Translations under genes and position numbers: made by a program
The notes under the pieces: generated by a model
The model's input: only the letters and a program-made list of their open reading frames with translations
What the model was told of the DNA's origin: nothing
Databases searched by the model: none
Assembly: GCA_949751835.1 (NCBI GenBank)
Contig: CATKHK010000071.1
Coordinates: 1 to 64,000, forward strand
Origin: Blepharisma japonicum
Lineage: Eukaryota; Ciliophora; Heterotrichea; Heterotrichida; Blepharismidae
DNA: 64,000 nt
Direction of reading: 5' to 3'
Shown here: positions 33,136 through 42,755 of the stretch, one piece after another
How the letters are laid out: each line of letters opens with the position of its first letter
Position numbering within the stretch: the stretch's first letter is position 1

Positions 33136-33825
33136 ATGTCAATTAATCTTAACAACACTTATCATTCACTTGAAGAAGTCAAAAAGCAACGAAAAGGCTT
33201 AGAGAAAAATGCTATTAAGATTAATTGCAGAATAAAACTACTTCAGCAGGAGGAACAAAAAGCCATGAGAGCAATTAAAACAGCAAAATCCAAACAAAAT
33301 CAAATAATAGCATCTCGGCGATATAACGACCAACTCTCACAAACAAAAATGCAGTGAGAAAATTGAAAGCAGCAAGAAATGACAAGAAACAAAGAATGAA
33401 TCAAATCTTTTAGATATGAAAGAGAAAAAAATAAACTACAAAATGAAAAAGCAATTTTAGATGCTAGGAAAGAAGCTTACAAAAAAGGAAGAGAAATAAG
33501 AGACTTAAGCCTAAAACGAAAAAATGAAATAAAACAAGAAATTATCGCTATAAATAAAGAAAGATCTCAAAGCGTAAAACTAGGTGAGAAAAAAATTCAA
33601 GAAACATTAGAAACTTGGGGGACAGTTAAAGTCCAAGTTGGAAAAGATGATTATCTGAAAAGGGTTGAAAAAGAAGCTGCGAAAAAGAAAGAAGTAGAAA
33701 TGAAAATACTAGAAATGGAAATGCTGGAGTCTGAAATTATAGCAAAATTAGAAATGACAAAAGAAATGCAAAAAATCACAGCAGATGAGCTTCAGTGGGT
33801 CACTGAGAATAAAGAGTTTAATTAG
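33136..33825 (+). CDS. Lysine/glutamate-rich coiled-coil protein
   Basis: The 229-residue protein is almost entirely helical and charged, with heptad-like patterns throughout (for example KKQRKGLEKNAIKI and KEVEMKILEMEMLESEI). Three TGA codons code for Trp (MQWENW and KEWIKS), giving an aromatic patch in the middle. It ends at TAG 33823-33825. The make-up recalls ciliary inner-junction or doublet-associated coiled-coil proteins, but there is no recognisable family. It converges on the secreted saposin-like gene with 66 bp between stops. Confidence 0.75.
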
Positions 33826-33891
33826 CAACGCTGGGAAACTTCTATAATTCATTTTTTACTATTTAAATACGCTTTTAACCATTTTACCAAC

Positions 33892-34626
33892 TTAATTCGA
33901 TGTTAAAGTTAAGGTGCTGTTACCACTGTCTATCAAAAAGGCACGAGGGTGGTTAGATCCGCACATCCCTGAGCAAAGATAAAGCTGGACTAAATAATTT
34001 CCAGTCGGCCAGTAGTTTGATTCACCAAAGTCTCCTCTTGTATCGATTGAAATTTGAGCACTATATGGTCCAGGCATAAAACCTTCATTCAAGAAATCGT
34101 TCCAGTTTTGTCCATAATTTCCAGGAGCGGTAATATTCATGCCAATTTGTCCAGTTCCAGTTCTCTGGGTAATATTGAAATTCAAGGTAACTGTAAATGT
34201 AGTTCCAACTGGACCATTGGTAGGAAGGATTTGAATGCTTGTAATATTTCCGGCACCTCCTGCAACTGCTGGGCATTGTCCCAATAACTGGCAGTAATAA
34301 ATTGGGTCTAAATCTGCAGAGATCAAAGCTTCAATGAAGGCTCTAATTCCTACATAGTCGCAAAGGACATTGCAAAAGACTTTTTCAAGTTCAGTGTGGA
34401 GGATTCCACAAAGTTCTTCACAGCTGCCAATGATATAGTGGTCTAAGACGTAGTTGAGAAGGACGTTGATATCAGCTCCTGCAAATTGGAAGCATGCTGC
34501 ACAAAGATCATTACTTTCTCCATCAGCTTCGACATAATCGATACTTTCAATGGAGGTGACTGTAATTTTAGCTTGTGAGAGGCAAGCGATTATGCTGAGG
34601 ATTAAAAACAGCTTACAACCAGACAT
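33892..34626 (-). CDS. Secreted saposin-B/countin-like protein
   Basis: The protein starts with a signal peptide (LFLILSIIACLSQA). Residues about 40-120 form a saposin-like module: CAACFQF, then a helix, a Cys-rich ELCGILHTELEKVFCNVLC segment and CQLLGQCP, giving the expected three disulfide pairs. The rest is a beta-rich domain with NITS and TVTLNFNIT repeats and possible N-glycosylation sites. This pairing resembles countin-like secreted proteins of Dictyostelium and ciliates. A role in lipid interaction or cell-cell signalling is possible. There is no intron and no TGA. Confidence 0.75.
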   Translation of the reverse strand: MSGCKLFLILSIIACLSQAKITVTSIESIDYVEADGESNDLCAACFQFAGADINVLLNYVLDHYIIGSCEELCGILHTELEKVFCNVLCDYVGIRAFIEALISADLDPIYYCQLLGQCPAVAGGAGNITSIQILPTNGPVGTTFTVTLNFNITQRTGTGQIGMNITAPGNYGQNWNDFLNEGFMPGPYSAQISIDTRGDFGESNYWPTGNYLVQLYLCSGMCGSNHPRAFLIDSGNSTLTLTSN

Positions 34627-35044
34627 ATTTTATTCACCATATACAAAGCGAACATTCTGGCTCTTCGAATTATTGGAGATAATAAATATTCATGTATCTG
34701 TAATAAGAATCATGTGGGGACTTTTTAAAACTTTTAAAACAGGGATTAAAAAGAGATTTAAATAAATGATAAAAGCAGAAAATATACTTAAGATTAATTA
34801 GTATAATTTTAAATGAAGATTCCTGCTCCCACAGGATAAAAGGTATTTCTTCCGAATTATTTTAAAATGTCTTCTCATTCTATTATTTGCTAAAATTTAT
34901 TGCGGACAATTTTTAAGACAATTTTTATTTAACGTGATTTTTCTAGCAGTTAAAAGGCTCGATAAAGCTTAATTTGTATTAAATCATCCATTCTTTCTTT
35001 ATCTTTTATAAAGTAAGCCTATTATGATATAAATTAGATTGAAT
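34627..35044. other. Divergent intergenic region, nothing recognised
   Basis: About 420 bp between the divergent saposin-like and PSMD5 genes. Short open frames here are not supported by composition or homology. Confidence 0.4.
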
Positions 35045-36382
35045 ATGGAATCTATTGAGGCATTTTTATTGAGACCAAGCCCATCTCTCGCAGATACTTT
35101 ATTATCCCAACTTTCATTCCCCGATATCGCTAGATTTTGCAAGTCAAGTAAGCTTAAAGGTTCTGAGCTTCTTGATAGCTTAAGTAAGTTCAACAAGCTT
35201 GATATCATCAATGATTTTGGCATTGAAGAAATCTTTTCCCTTCTCCAGTCTCCTCATCTTCGAATTACCTTAATTAATTGCTTATCTACACAAGATGTTC
35301 AAGAATCATTCTCTCATCAATTTATCCTAACAATGCTTAATTTTATATCCCAAGAAGACTTAGGCTGTGCAATTTCTGCTAAAAATTTCATTGTGAGGAA
35401 GCTTAATAGATCATTTTTAAATGATGAAGTGCTACAATCAATGAAAAATTTGATGGAAAGCGGTGATTCTACAATTCAATTAAGATATATTGAACTCGCA
35501 ATTGAAGCTGGAAATAAAGACTCCGAAGTTTTTAATGCCCTTGCTAATATTGGAGTTTATGAAGCAGCAATAGATATGTTTACGAGCGAGGATTTATTGT
35601 CAAGATTAGCTTCTATTGAAGTTGTAGCTGAATTAGGAAATTCTGAACAGGGATGTAAAGTTTTATTGAAAGAAAAAGTTCGAAATATGATCCGTGAAAG
35701 CGTAGAGGATGATTATAATGATATTTATACGAGAGCAAAGCTGCTTTTATTAGCATGCAAAATATATTCTTATACTGGAAATGCTGAACTTTTCCAAGGG
35801 AAATTTTGAAGTATAGTTGAAATGGCGTTGCGATCTACTGATGATGCGATGGTTAATAATGGACTTACAGGGATTTCTATAATCGCTTCAAGACCTATAG
35901 GTGCATCTTTAATTGCTGATCGAGCAGAAATAATTTCAGCTCTCGCGAGACTTCAAACCTCAGCCAATATAAATTCAAAAACAGGATTTTACCTGGTTTT
36001 CGCAGAAATTGCGTCACATTCAGATGAAGAATCAATACGAAAAATTCTTTCAAACATCCGATGGATTGATCCTATATTGAGAGAACTAAGTGCCCCTTTC
36101 CAGGATATTTTAGTTAGTATACTAAAAGCTGTCAAAGGATTTTTAAGATTCCCATATATAGTTCAGCAGCTTTACAATCAGCCAAAGTTTGCAGAATTAA
36201 TGCTGAAAAGAACAATGCACGATAGCCCAGAGTTAGTTTATTTGAGATATGAAATAAACCAAAAAGCAACTCAGCTTGAATTAGATGATTTGTTGAAAGA
36301 AAAATTAAATGATTATGTAAGAGAAGGAGTTTACCCCCAAAATTCAGGATTTATTGAAGAAGCAATTACAAATGCAAAATAA
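35045..36382 (+). CDS. PSMD5: 26S proteasome assembly chaperone PSMD5 (S5b) homologue
   Basis: PSMD5 is a HEAT/ARM-repeat chaperone for assembly of the 19S regulatory particle. The 445-residue protein is a succession of paired helices, with segments such as GDSTIQLRYIELAIEAGNKD, the RLASIEVVAELGNSEQGCKV repeat, and a C-terminal run of SPELVYLRYEINQ. One TGA codes for Trp (KFWSIVEM), joining two open segments. The length (human about 504) and the overall repeat order fit the family. The start is taken at ATG 35045 because no ATG precedes it in frame. Confidence 0.7.
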
Positions 36383-36452
36383 TTACTTTAAGATCTATTT
36401 TATGAAGATTATAATGTGTTAAATGCTAATTTATTATATTTTCATATTAAAC

Positions 36453-37403
36453 TTAAACTTCAATGTCTCCATTATGAATACTATTAGATTTCCAAGCTCT
36501 TTTATGTGAAGGTAAACCATCATAGTCTGTTAATGGGTATACCAGCAGCTGTAGAAAGCTCACAACAATCATTTCTGAGCACATCAGCATTGCATTTGTG
36601 TAATCAGTAATTTCGGATACAGAATATTTCCCAGTGCTTGCAATTAAATTTAATTTTGCAAATATTCCTACTATAAGAGGCTGGAATTCTGTAATTATCA
36701 AAGTCAGCTTCACGATAAAGAATTTTAACTTGATTTTAAAATCTCTCATTTCTGGCACCTTTTCTACAAAGAAAGCGAAATTAAATAGATAACTAAGGGC
36801 AAACATTGAGCTAATTGATCTGAAAAGGGCAATCCACAGTCACGCAGATGTATCATAAACGTCTCCTTCTATATAATCATCATAATTGTTTCCAATAATA
36901 ATTATTGCTATTAAAGCTGTCACTATCATTACTGCAATGAATTGAAAAACTCCGATTTTCATTATTCTCATATATTTTTTAACTTCTGTTTGAGTCGTCA
37001 ATGGAAAAGGTTTCATACAGCCAAAGCAACATTTTGCTTGATGTTGGTTCATTAAAACTTTTTCTAAAATATGACTAGAAAAACTATTCACTCCATCTGA
37101 ATCAGTCCACCCAAGTAGTGTCTCCACATATTGCATAAAGAGAAACAGTGCAGCTCCTTTTACCAATTGAATTAATACTTGTATAAATCGTATTTCTTCG
37201 CCTGAAAAGAAACAAGCCCATGATGCCCAGCCAATCAAAACAGGGCTCATAAAAATTGCTATACATCGAATTTGGGCTTGTTTATACTTGAGATTTTTTC
37301 TGAAAATATGAATTTGATAGAAAACAACTATTGAGGCTATCATTAGTGCAATAGCTGTTACAATAATAGCTGAGCTTTCTTCAAGATTGTCATGATCGAC
37401 CAT
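36453..37403 (-). CDS. TMEM184/Ost-alpha-type seven-TM protein
   Basis: The 316-residue membrane protein has about seven hydrophobic segments, including ATAIVTAIALMIASI-like TM1 near the start, PVLIGWASWACFFSG, a helix-rich centre with LVKGAALFLFMQYVETLLG, and FQFIAVMIVTALIAIIII. A Cys-rich motif (KCCFGCMKPFP) lies between TM4 and TM5. The MSPVLIGWASW and VKGAALFLFMQY features resemble the TMEM184/organic solute transporter alpha family. TGA codes for Trp at AWLWIAL. The C-terminal tail is soluble. I consider the family assignment likely but not certain. Confidence 0.65.
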
Positions 37404-37490
37404 TTTATCGAATTATGGCAACATATTTAAAAGATTTTTAATTATAAAAATTAAGGTGTTTGCTAAATTTTAAAATAATGATAATATTTA

Positions 37491-38075
37491 ATGCCAGCCA
37501 AGAGAATTCTCATTCTAACTGGAGATTGCGCAGAAGATTTAGAAGTCATGACTCCTTTTCAAGTTTTGAAGATGGTTGGCCATCATGTTGATGTTGTATG
37601 TCCAGATAAGTTGGCAGGACAGTCTATAAGAACTATAATTAATGAAGGGGAAGAAGGATCTCAAACTTATTCAGAAAAGCGAGGTCATAATTTCACACTC
37701 AATGCTACTTTTGCAGAAATTCAAGAATCTTCTTATGATGCACTTGTTCTTCCAGGCGGGCGTGCTCCTGAATATATAAGGCTGAACCCTAGGGTAATAG
37801 AAATTGCTCGCCATTTTGCTACCAGCAATAAACCTATTGCAGTAACTTGCCATGGCACACAAATTTTAGCAGCTGCAAATGTATTAACAGGAAGAAGCGT
37901 TACTGCATACTATGCATGTGAGCCTGAAGTTACTAACGCAGGAGGGCATTATGTTATGAAAGGTTTAAATGAAGCGCACGTTGATGGTAACTTAGTTACT
38001 TCTGTAGCCTGGTGTGGAAATTCTCATTGGCTAGCTGAATTCTTAAAGCTCCTTGGGACAGCAATTACTCCTTAA
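37491..38075 (+). CDS. DJ-1/PfpI-family protein, copy 1
   Basis: The 194-residue protein is a complete DJ-1/PfpI single domain (class I glutamine-amidotransferase-like fold). It has [15 protein letters not shown] at the start, the [10 protein letters not shown] segment, and the nucleophile elbow VTCHGTQIL with Cys120. Members act as glyoxalases, deglycases, proteases or redox-sensitive chaperones; the reaction cannot be told from sequence alone. The sequence looks closest to the bacterial and plant PfpI subgroup. It forms a tandem pair with the gene at 38360. Confidence 0.9.
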   Translation: MPAKRILILTGDCAEDLEVMTPFQVLKMVGHHVDVVCPDKLAGQSIRTIINEGEEGSQTYSEKRGHNFTLNATFAEIQESSYDALVLPGGRAPEYIRLNPRVIEIARHFATSNKPIAVTCHGTQILAAANVLTGRSVTAYYACEPEVTNAGGHYVMKGLNEAHVDGNLVTSVAWCGNSHWLAEFLKLLGTAITP

Positions 38076-38359
38076 ATAATTTAACATTGATTAAAATAAG
38101 ATAATATTTTATATAAAAATATCAATAAATCAATTAATTTAATGAAATTAAAGTTTGGGCATACGTTTATAGAGCTAAATCATAACTATTCATAATTGTG
38201 ATTTATAGCTTTTTCTTATAGATTCATCTCAAAAAGGCAACTGTAATATCTAATATATCTAAAATAAAAATTGTAATTGAGGGACATAAGATTTAGGGGT
38301 AGAAGGGATAAGATTCGTATTTGAATTTATATTAATATTCCAATTAATTATAATATTTA

Positions 38360-38941
38360 ATGCCGGCCAAGAGAATTCTTATTCTGACAGGAGACTATGT
38401 AGAAGATTATGAAGTGATGGTCCCTTATCAAGCTTTAAGAATGATTGGACATCATGTTGATGCTGTATGCCCAGATAAGCTTGCAGGTCAATCTGTGAGA
38501 ACTGCAGTTCATGACTTTGAAGGAGCTCAAACGTATTCTGAAAAGCCAGGCCATAACTTCGAACTTAATGCTACATTTGCCGAAATTCAAGAATCTTCTT
38601 ATGATGCTCTAGTAGTTCCAGGCGGGCGTGCTCCTGAATATATAAGGCTGAACCCTAGGGTAATAGAAATTGTTCGTCACTTTGCTACCAACAATAAACC
38701 TATTGCGGTAGTCTGTCATGGCATCCAAATTCTAACAGCTGCAAATGTATTAACAGGAAGAAGTGTGACTGCATACTATGCATGTGAGCCTGAAGTTACT
38801 AACGCAAGAGGGCATTATGTTAAGAAAGGTGTTACTGAAGCGCATGTTGATGGTAACTTAGTTACTGCTGTAGCCTGGCCTGGACATCCTGCTTGGCTAG
38901 CAGAATTCCTGAAACTTCTTGGGACGACAATTACTCTTTAA
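38360..38941 (+). CDS. DJ-1/PfpI-family protein, copy 2
   Basis: This 193-residue paralogue of the upstream gene keeps the nucleophile elbow VCHGIQIL with Cys119, and the same N-terminal and [10 protein letters not shown] motifs. It differs mainly in the residues around the pocket and near the C terminus ([12 protein letters not shown] against AWCGNSHWLAEF). A 57-nt stretch is identical between the two genes (37750-37806 and 38616-38672), while neighbouring parts differ at many third positions. Both are intronless and separated by 284 bp. The pair is a tandem duplication, with the conserved patch possibly kept by gene conversion. Confidence 0.9.
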   Translation: MPAKRILILTGDYVEDYEVMVPYQALRMIGHHVDAVCPDKLAGQSVRTAVHDFEGAQTYSEKPGHNFELNATFAEIQESSYDALVVPGGRAPEYIRLNPRVIEIVRHFATNNKPIAVVCHGIQILTAANVLTGRSVTAYYACEPEVTNARGHYVKKGVTEAHVDGNLVTAVAWPGHPAWLAEFLKLLGTTITL

Positions 38942-39251
38942 GTTAATCAAAATTTGACTATTAAATAAACTCAAATATTTTTTTTTGCCAGATAAGGTTA
39001 AAACCAAACGTGTTAGCACAATCTTGAATATATTTTTATAAGTGATTGAAACTTCTCTAATCACTAGCCTTCCTTTTACCGTAATACAATGAAATAGTAT
39101 CTCCTAATCCCAAAGCTTTATAAATCGATATATTTCATACTTAAGCATATTAAAATATTCACTCATTAATATTTTTACAGCAAATAAGCAAGACTTAACA
39201 CTATTGCTTACATTCAATAAAATTTTTCCACTGTTTAATTAATTTTTGCAA
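38942..39251. other. Convergent intergenic region, nothing recognised
   Basis: About 310 bp between the second DJ-1 gene and the zinc-finger gene. It is A+T-rich without visible coding, repeat or RNA signal. Confidence 0.4.
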
Positions 39252-39620
39252 TTAATTAAATTTTCTAAAACCATGAAACAAAGGCTTCAATGCATGCTTT
39301 ATTTCATAGCATTTTTTACAGAATTTTGCACATTTGCATCCATTACAGTAGCCCTCTGCAGTTCTGTTGCAATTTGAGCACATAAAGTCAGCTACATAAA
39401 AAATACTTTTAGACAGCGAAGTATATCCAATTCATTTAACTGAATTTTGATTTGAAGAACTTCTGTGGCTGTTAGTATCTTGAATAATTTTTTGTGAATT
39501 AGGATGTGCTAACGATATATATTCAGTATTGTGAAAGCTTTTCGTTGAAGTCGAATAAGGGTGCTTTGGCTTCCTCGTATTTGTACAGCAACAAAGTTTG
39601 TTTACCAAACTATAAATCAT
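39252..39620 (-). CDS. Small B-box-like zinc-finger protein with a probable frame-preserving intron
   Basis: The gene runs from ATG 39620 to TAA 39252-39254, with one TGA Trp (VKWIGYT). Without splicing it encodes 122 residues. The C terminus holds a Cys/His cluster (CSNC, GYCNGCKC, FCKKC, then two His) like a B-box or MYND-type zinc module. Positions 39392-39406 contain GTATTTTTTATGTAG on the coding strand. It has all features of the mini-introns in neighbouring genes but no stop and a length divisible by three. If spliced, the protein is 117 residues. The N terminus has a Cys cluster (KLCCCTN). Confidence 0.7.
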
Positions 39621-39678
39621 AATTATTAGTTCGATTAATCAATAAATAATCGTGCTAATAAATTTAATAGCTGTGATA

Positions 39679-40325
39679 ATGGATACTCAAGTAATCGTCG
39701 GAGGTCTAGCCGCATACTTGGGGCTTGGATATCTTTTATATCACTATTCAGACGATGGATTGTCAGAATCAGTCACTCTCACCAGTCAGAATCCTCCAAG
39801 ATCTCCGCAATGAGCTTATGAATGTCTATATTCAGATTTCTAGCTTTGTTTTGAGCATCAAAGAGCAGATGGGCGGCAGAATTCCTGACGAATACATAAA
39901 GGAGATCATTATGACCCAAACTCCAATCGGCGAACAGATCACTAAAGTTGAAGAGAAAGTTTATCAGAAAAATTCAATAACAAAAGAAATGTTCCAAGTA
40001 GCCTGCACAGCTACTTATGCTGATAATAGTGAAATAAAAGGACTCATGGTTGAAATGAAAAAGTCTCTGGAAGAATCATTTCGTGGCCAGGCTCCTAGTT
40101 TCAATATAGAATTGCCTGAAATCATGACTGCTGAAAAAACATTAGAAGTCTTCAGGGATGTGAATGATGCTACTCTTTTGGCCATGTATGATATCTTGGA
40201 AATATATAAAATCTCACGGAATAAACAACCAAAGTAGCCCTGAATTTCAATTGGAGTTCCAAAAACAAAGCCCGAAAGTTGAAAAGGCGATATTTAAAGT
40301 TTTTGAAAAGCATGGGCTTGATTAA
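39679..40325 (+). pseudogene. Membrane-anchored helical protein gene with two frame breaks
   Basis: The ATG at 39679 opens a frame with an N-terminal anchor (VIVGGLAAYLGLGYLLYHYSD). Around 39740-39760 the coding signal moves to the next frame, which runs as a helical protein to TAG 40235-40237. Near 40210-40230 it moves again by one base into a frame that continues PEFQLEFQKQ and KAIFKVFEKHGLD and ends at TAA 40323-40325. Both moves correspond to one surplus base, and no GTA...A...AG mini-intron fits. The plan resembles the anchored protein at 5511-6194. It may be a young pseudogene, a region with sequence errors, or a recoded gene. Confidence 0.55.
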
Positions 40326-40633
40326 TTAGATCTTAGCATTAATTAATCTATCATGCTAGCGTGCACTGCCAGATAGTTTGCTTTCACATCTACCTGCAAG
40401 ACTGACAAAAAATTTGTGCCATTTCCTCTAGCTCGAGTATCTTGACCTTGCCACAATAAGGATACAAGTAATGAAGTTTGTGCTTAGGCGGCTCTTATTT
40501 AAACTAAAAAAGCCGACATAGGTTTATCTGAGATCCTAAAGGTCCTAGCACTTAGCTCTCAATCGTGATAATTTCACCAGATTAAGCTTACCTCCTAATT
40601 AAAATACGCAAAAGAAGAATTTTCAGTTAAAAG
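40326..40633. other. GC-richer island with coding-like pieces, unexplained
   Basis: This stretch is visibly richer in G and C than the other intergenic regions and keeps that over about 250 bp. On the minus strand one frame reads KHKLHYLYPYCGKVKILELE and continues with CQSC before a TAG, suggesting a Cys4 zinc element. An overlapping second frame is open for over 40 codons, ending AVHASMID. Neither forms a complete gene, and no intron pattern joins them. It could be a broken gene or an unrecognised structured RNA. Confidence 0.35.
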
Positions 40634-40977
40634 ATGAGAAGATTTAAACACTATCACATTTGAGCCTTGATGAGCTAAATCAACCAGCAGCTCTTGTTCT
40701 CCAACGAGCGATTCAAATATACAGTAATACTAATCCTATTTTCAGACAAAGGTTTACTTTATTGCAGCAAGAAACAGAACCAATAATGCACGCAGCGATG
40801 ATGAGGAAGATAAATCATAATCAGATCGAAGCAATAAGGGCTCGTCTGGAAGCAAGTCATAAGGTAGAAGAAATTGAGGATGAACCATTAATTCAAGAAC
40901 TTGATAGCCCAAGAGAGGTAAAGGAAGAAGAGTTTAACGATGAAGAAGATTTGCTTGAAGGAGAAGTCATAGCTTAA
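40634..40977 (+). CDS. Small acidic helical protein, start in a shifted frame
   Basis: From 40660 an open frame encodes about 105 residues: SLDELNQPAALVLQRAIQIY, helices up to residue 70, then an acidic tail (EVKEEEFNDEEDLLEGE). The frame has no ATG near its beginning. An ATG at 40634 (MRRFKHYHI...) lies in a neighbouring frame and would join it if one T were added in the TTT at about 40659-40661. So either the sequence lacks one base, or the start is different. No family is recognised. Bounds are approximate on the 5' side. Confidence 0.5.
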
Positions 40978-41133
40978 GTAATATTTATGATGTTATTTAT
41001 GTCTCAATAAGTTAATAATTCAAGATAGAAAATTTCATAATTATTTCTTGCAAATAAACATTATAGTTATGAAATTAATTAAAAAATATTTTATTGCCTA
41101 AAAATTGTTTGAAAAATAAACTTTATTATAGAA

Positions 41134-42123
41134 ATGGCTAATTACAGTGGAATTGGAGGAAGTGCGAGACTCAAAATAATAAACCCACTTTCACAATTAG
41201 GAAAATCTGACTTATTTATTATTTTTACAAGCTTTACAAATCCATCCAATCTTGCATTGCAATTATCACATAAGCAGAAATTCGGAATATTGCGATCAAG
41301 CACTGATTATAGTATCTTCAATGGTCGCTTTTATTTGATTAATTTAGACAATCTTTATTCATCTGGAGATGAGAAAAAATCCCAAGTGGTGTGTGAGGCC
41401 CTAAATGTCCCAGAGAATATCAAAAATATCACCTTGGCCTTTCCAAAGACTGAAAATAGTGAAGCTTGGATTCCTTCAATCAAGGCAGGTATCGAACAAG
41501 TTTTAAGAGGCCATGGGCATAAAATATTACTGACTGTTTGTCTTCAAAGTAAAGAATTGGAGATTTTAAAGTACCAATTTCGGGATTCTTCTTATCATCC
41601 TGAAATCAATGTTAATGAACTAAAGCGATTAAGAAGCCATATATTTGCAAAATTCCTTTGCACTAATTGCCAAGAATTTGCATATAAACCATATGTTACG
41701 AAATGTTGCTATTCAATTTATTGTAATATATGTGCACAAAACTTATGGTGTAGAGACTGTAGCAATAGGTGCGATTTTGAGCTAAATCCTGCTATAAAAA
41801 AATTAATCGATGATTCACCTTATAGATGTAACTGTGGAAAAGAATTAAAAGTCAAGGAGATGGAGCAACATATACTTGGCTGTGTTTCAAGCCTTTATAG
41901 GTGTAAATTTGAAGGCTGTGGATTTGAAGGGAATCAACTTGATATTATGAATCATGTTTTTCAAATGCATAGTGAGGTGGTCGTAGAAAAGATGAATGAA
42001 ATTAAAGCAATTGATATGAGTAAAAAATCAAATTATATTCAATGCAGACTTTGCGGAGAGTTCAGTGAAGATAGATGTGAAAATTGTCAAAGATATCTAC
42101 CAATAACTCGAAATATGCAATAA
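41134..42123 (+). CDS. RING-like and TRAF-type zinc-finger protein
   Basis: The 329-residue protein has an N-terminal alpha/beta region of unknown type (residues 1-165). A RING-like module follows (CTNCQEFAYKPYVTKCCYSI, then CNICAQNLWCRDC) and then TRAF-type zinc fingers (YRCNCGKELKVKEMEQHILGC, YRCKFEGCGFEGN...HVFQMH). A final Cys pair-rich segment (CRLCGEFSEDRCENCQRY) adds another zinc site. The order RING then TRAF fingers is that of TRAF and SIAH-like ubiquitin ligases. No TGA codon or intron is present. Confidence 0.8.
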   Translation: MANYSGIGGSARLKIINPLSQLGKSDLFIIFTSFTNPSNLALQLSHKQKFGILRSSTDYSIFNGRFYLINLDNLYSSGDEKKSQVVCEALNVPENIKNITLAFPKTENSEAWIPSIKAGIEQVLRGHGHKILLTVCLQSKELEILKYQFRDSSYHPEINVNELKRLRSHIFAKFLCTNCQEFAYKPYVTKCCYSIYCNICAQNLWCRDCSNRCDFELNPAIKKLIDDSPYRCNCGKELKVKEMEQHILGCVSSLYRCKFEGCGFEGNQLDIMNHVFQMHSEVVVEKMNEIKAIDMSKKSNYIQCRLCGEFSEDRCENCQRYLPITRNMQ

Positions 42124-42223
42124 TAGGCTAAAGAAGTTATTAAAGAGAAAATAATAAATTAATAGCAGCTTGCATAAATTTTTTCATTTTAAAATAAAGT
42201 TTAAGTGCAAAAGTATTGCAGTT

Positions 42224-42511
42224 TTAAAAAATTGTTAAAAAATTTATTGTAAGTTTAGCAAATTCTTCAAATTTACTCAAAGAAATATTCTCAATTAAAT
42301 TTGAGTCGAAACCCTCAAAGACTATTTTCACATCTTCAAGCTTAAATTCATTAAGCCCACATTCGGTTACAAACCATTGAATTCCTATCAAGGCTTCTTC
42401 AAAATTAATAAAACCATCACTATCCGCATCTGCAAGATGAAATGCCGCATCTAAAGCTGCTGAAAAAATATGTGGATCTGCTAAAATTTCTCTTATATCA
42501 GCTAATGACAT
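42224..42511 (-). CDS. Small EF-hand protein
   Basis: The 95-residue protein has one canonical EF hand (DADSDGFINFEE, about residues 28-39) and a second degenerate hand near the C terminus (DSNLIENISLSKF). It is shorter than calmodulin and would be a single-module calcium sensor or a subunit of a larger complex. It is intronless and has no TGA. Confidence 0.75.
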   Translation of the reverse strand: MSLADIREILADPHIFSAALDAAFHLADADSDGFINFEEALIGIQWFVTECGLNEFKLEDVKIVFEGFDSNLIENISLSKFEEFAKLTINFLTIF

Positions 42512-42755
42512 TTATTTCTTTATTAAAGAGCTTCTTTAAATTAAAAGTCTTCTAATCTAAAATTATTAGAAATTATCATTTCATAGCTTTTAATTAACTC
42601 TTTCTTTTCTTTCTTTATAAAAGATATTTAAGTTTACCTAATTTTCATTTTAAAAGAGTAGATAAGCGCTTCCACTTATATAAGGTTCAATTTTTAAGAG
42701 TTAATTTTAAAAACCAATAAATAATCAAACTGGTTTATCTCCAAGCAGATAAAAA

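Noticed and set aside
38165-38215. Inverted repeat (AGCTAAATCA ... TGATTTATAGCT) between the DJ-1 genes as a terminator or element end
   Set aside because: A short A+T-rich hairpin of this kind is expected by chance, and nothing else supports a mobile element.
39758-39820. 16- to 28-nt GT...AG segments that would repair the first frame break of the gene at 39679
   Set aside because: They lack the GTA start and the A six bases before the end that every other mini-intron here shows.
40440-40560. tRNA or 5S rRNA in the GC-richer island
   Set aside because: No T-arm consensus, acceptor pairing or 5S-like internal boxes could be found.
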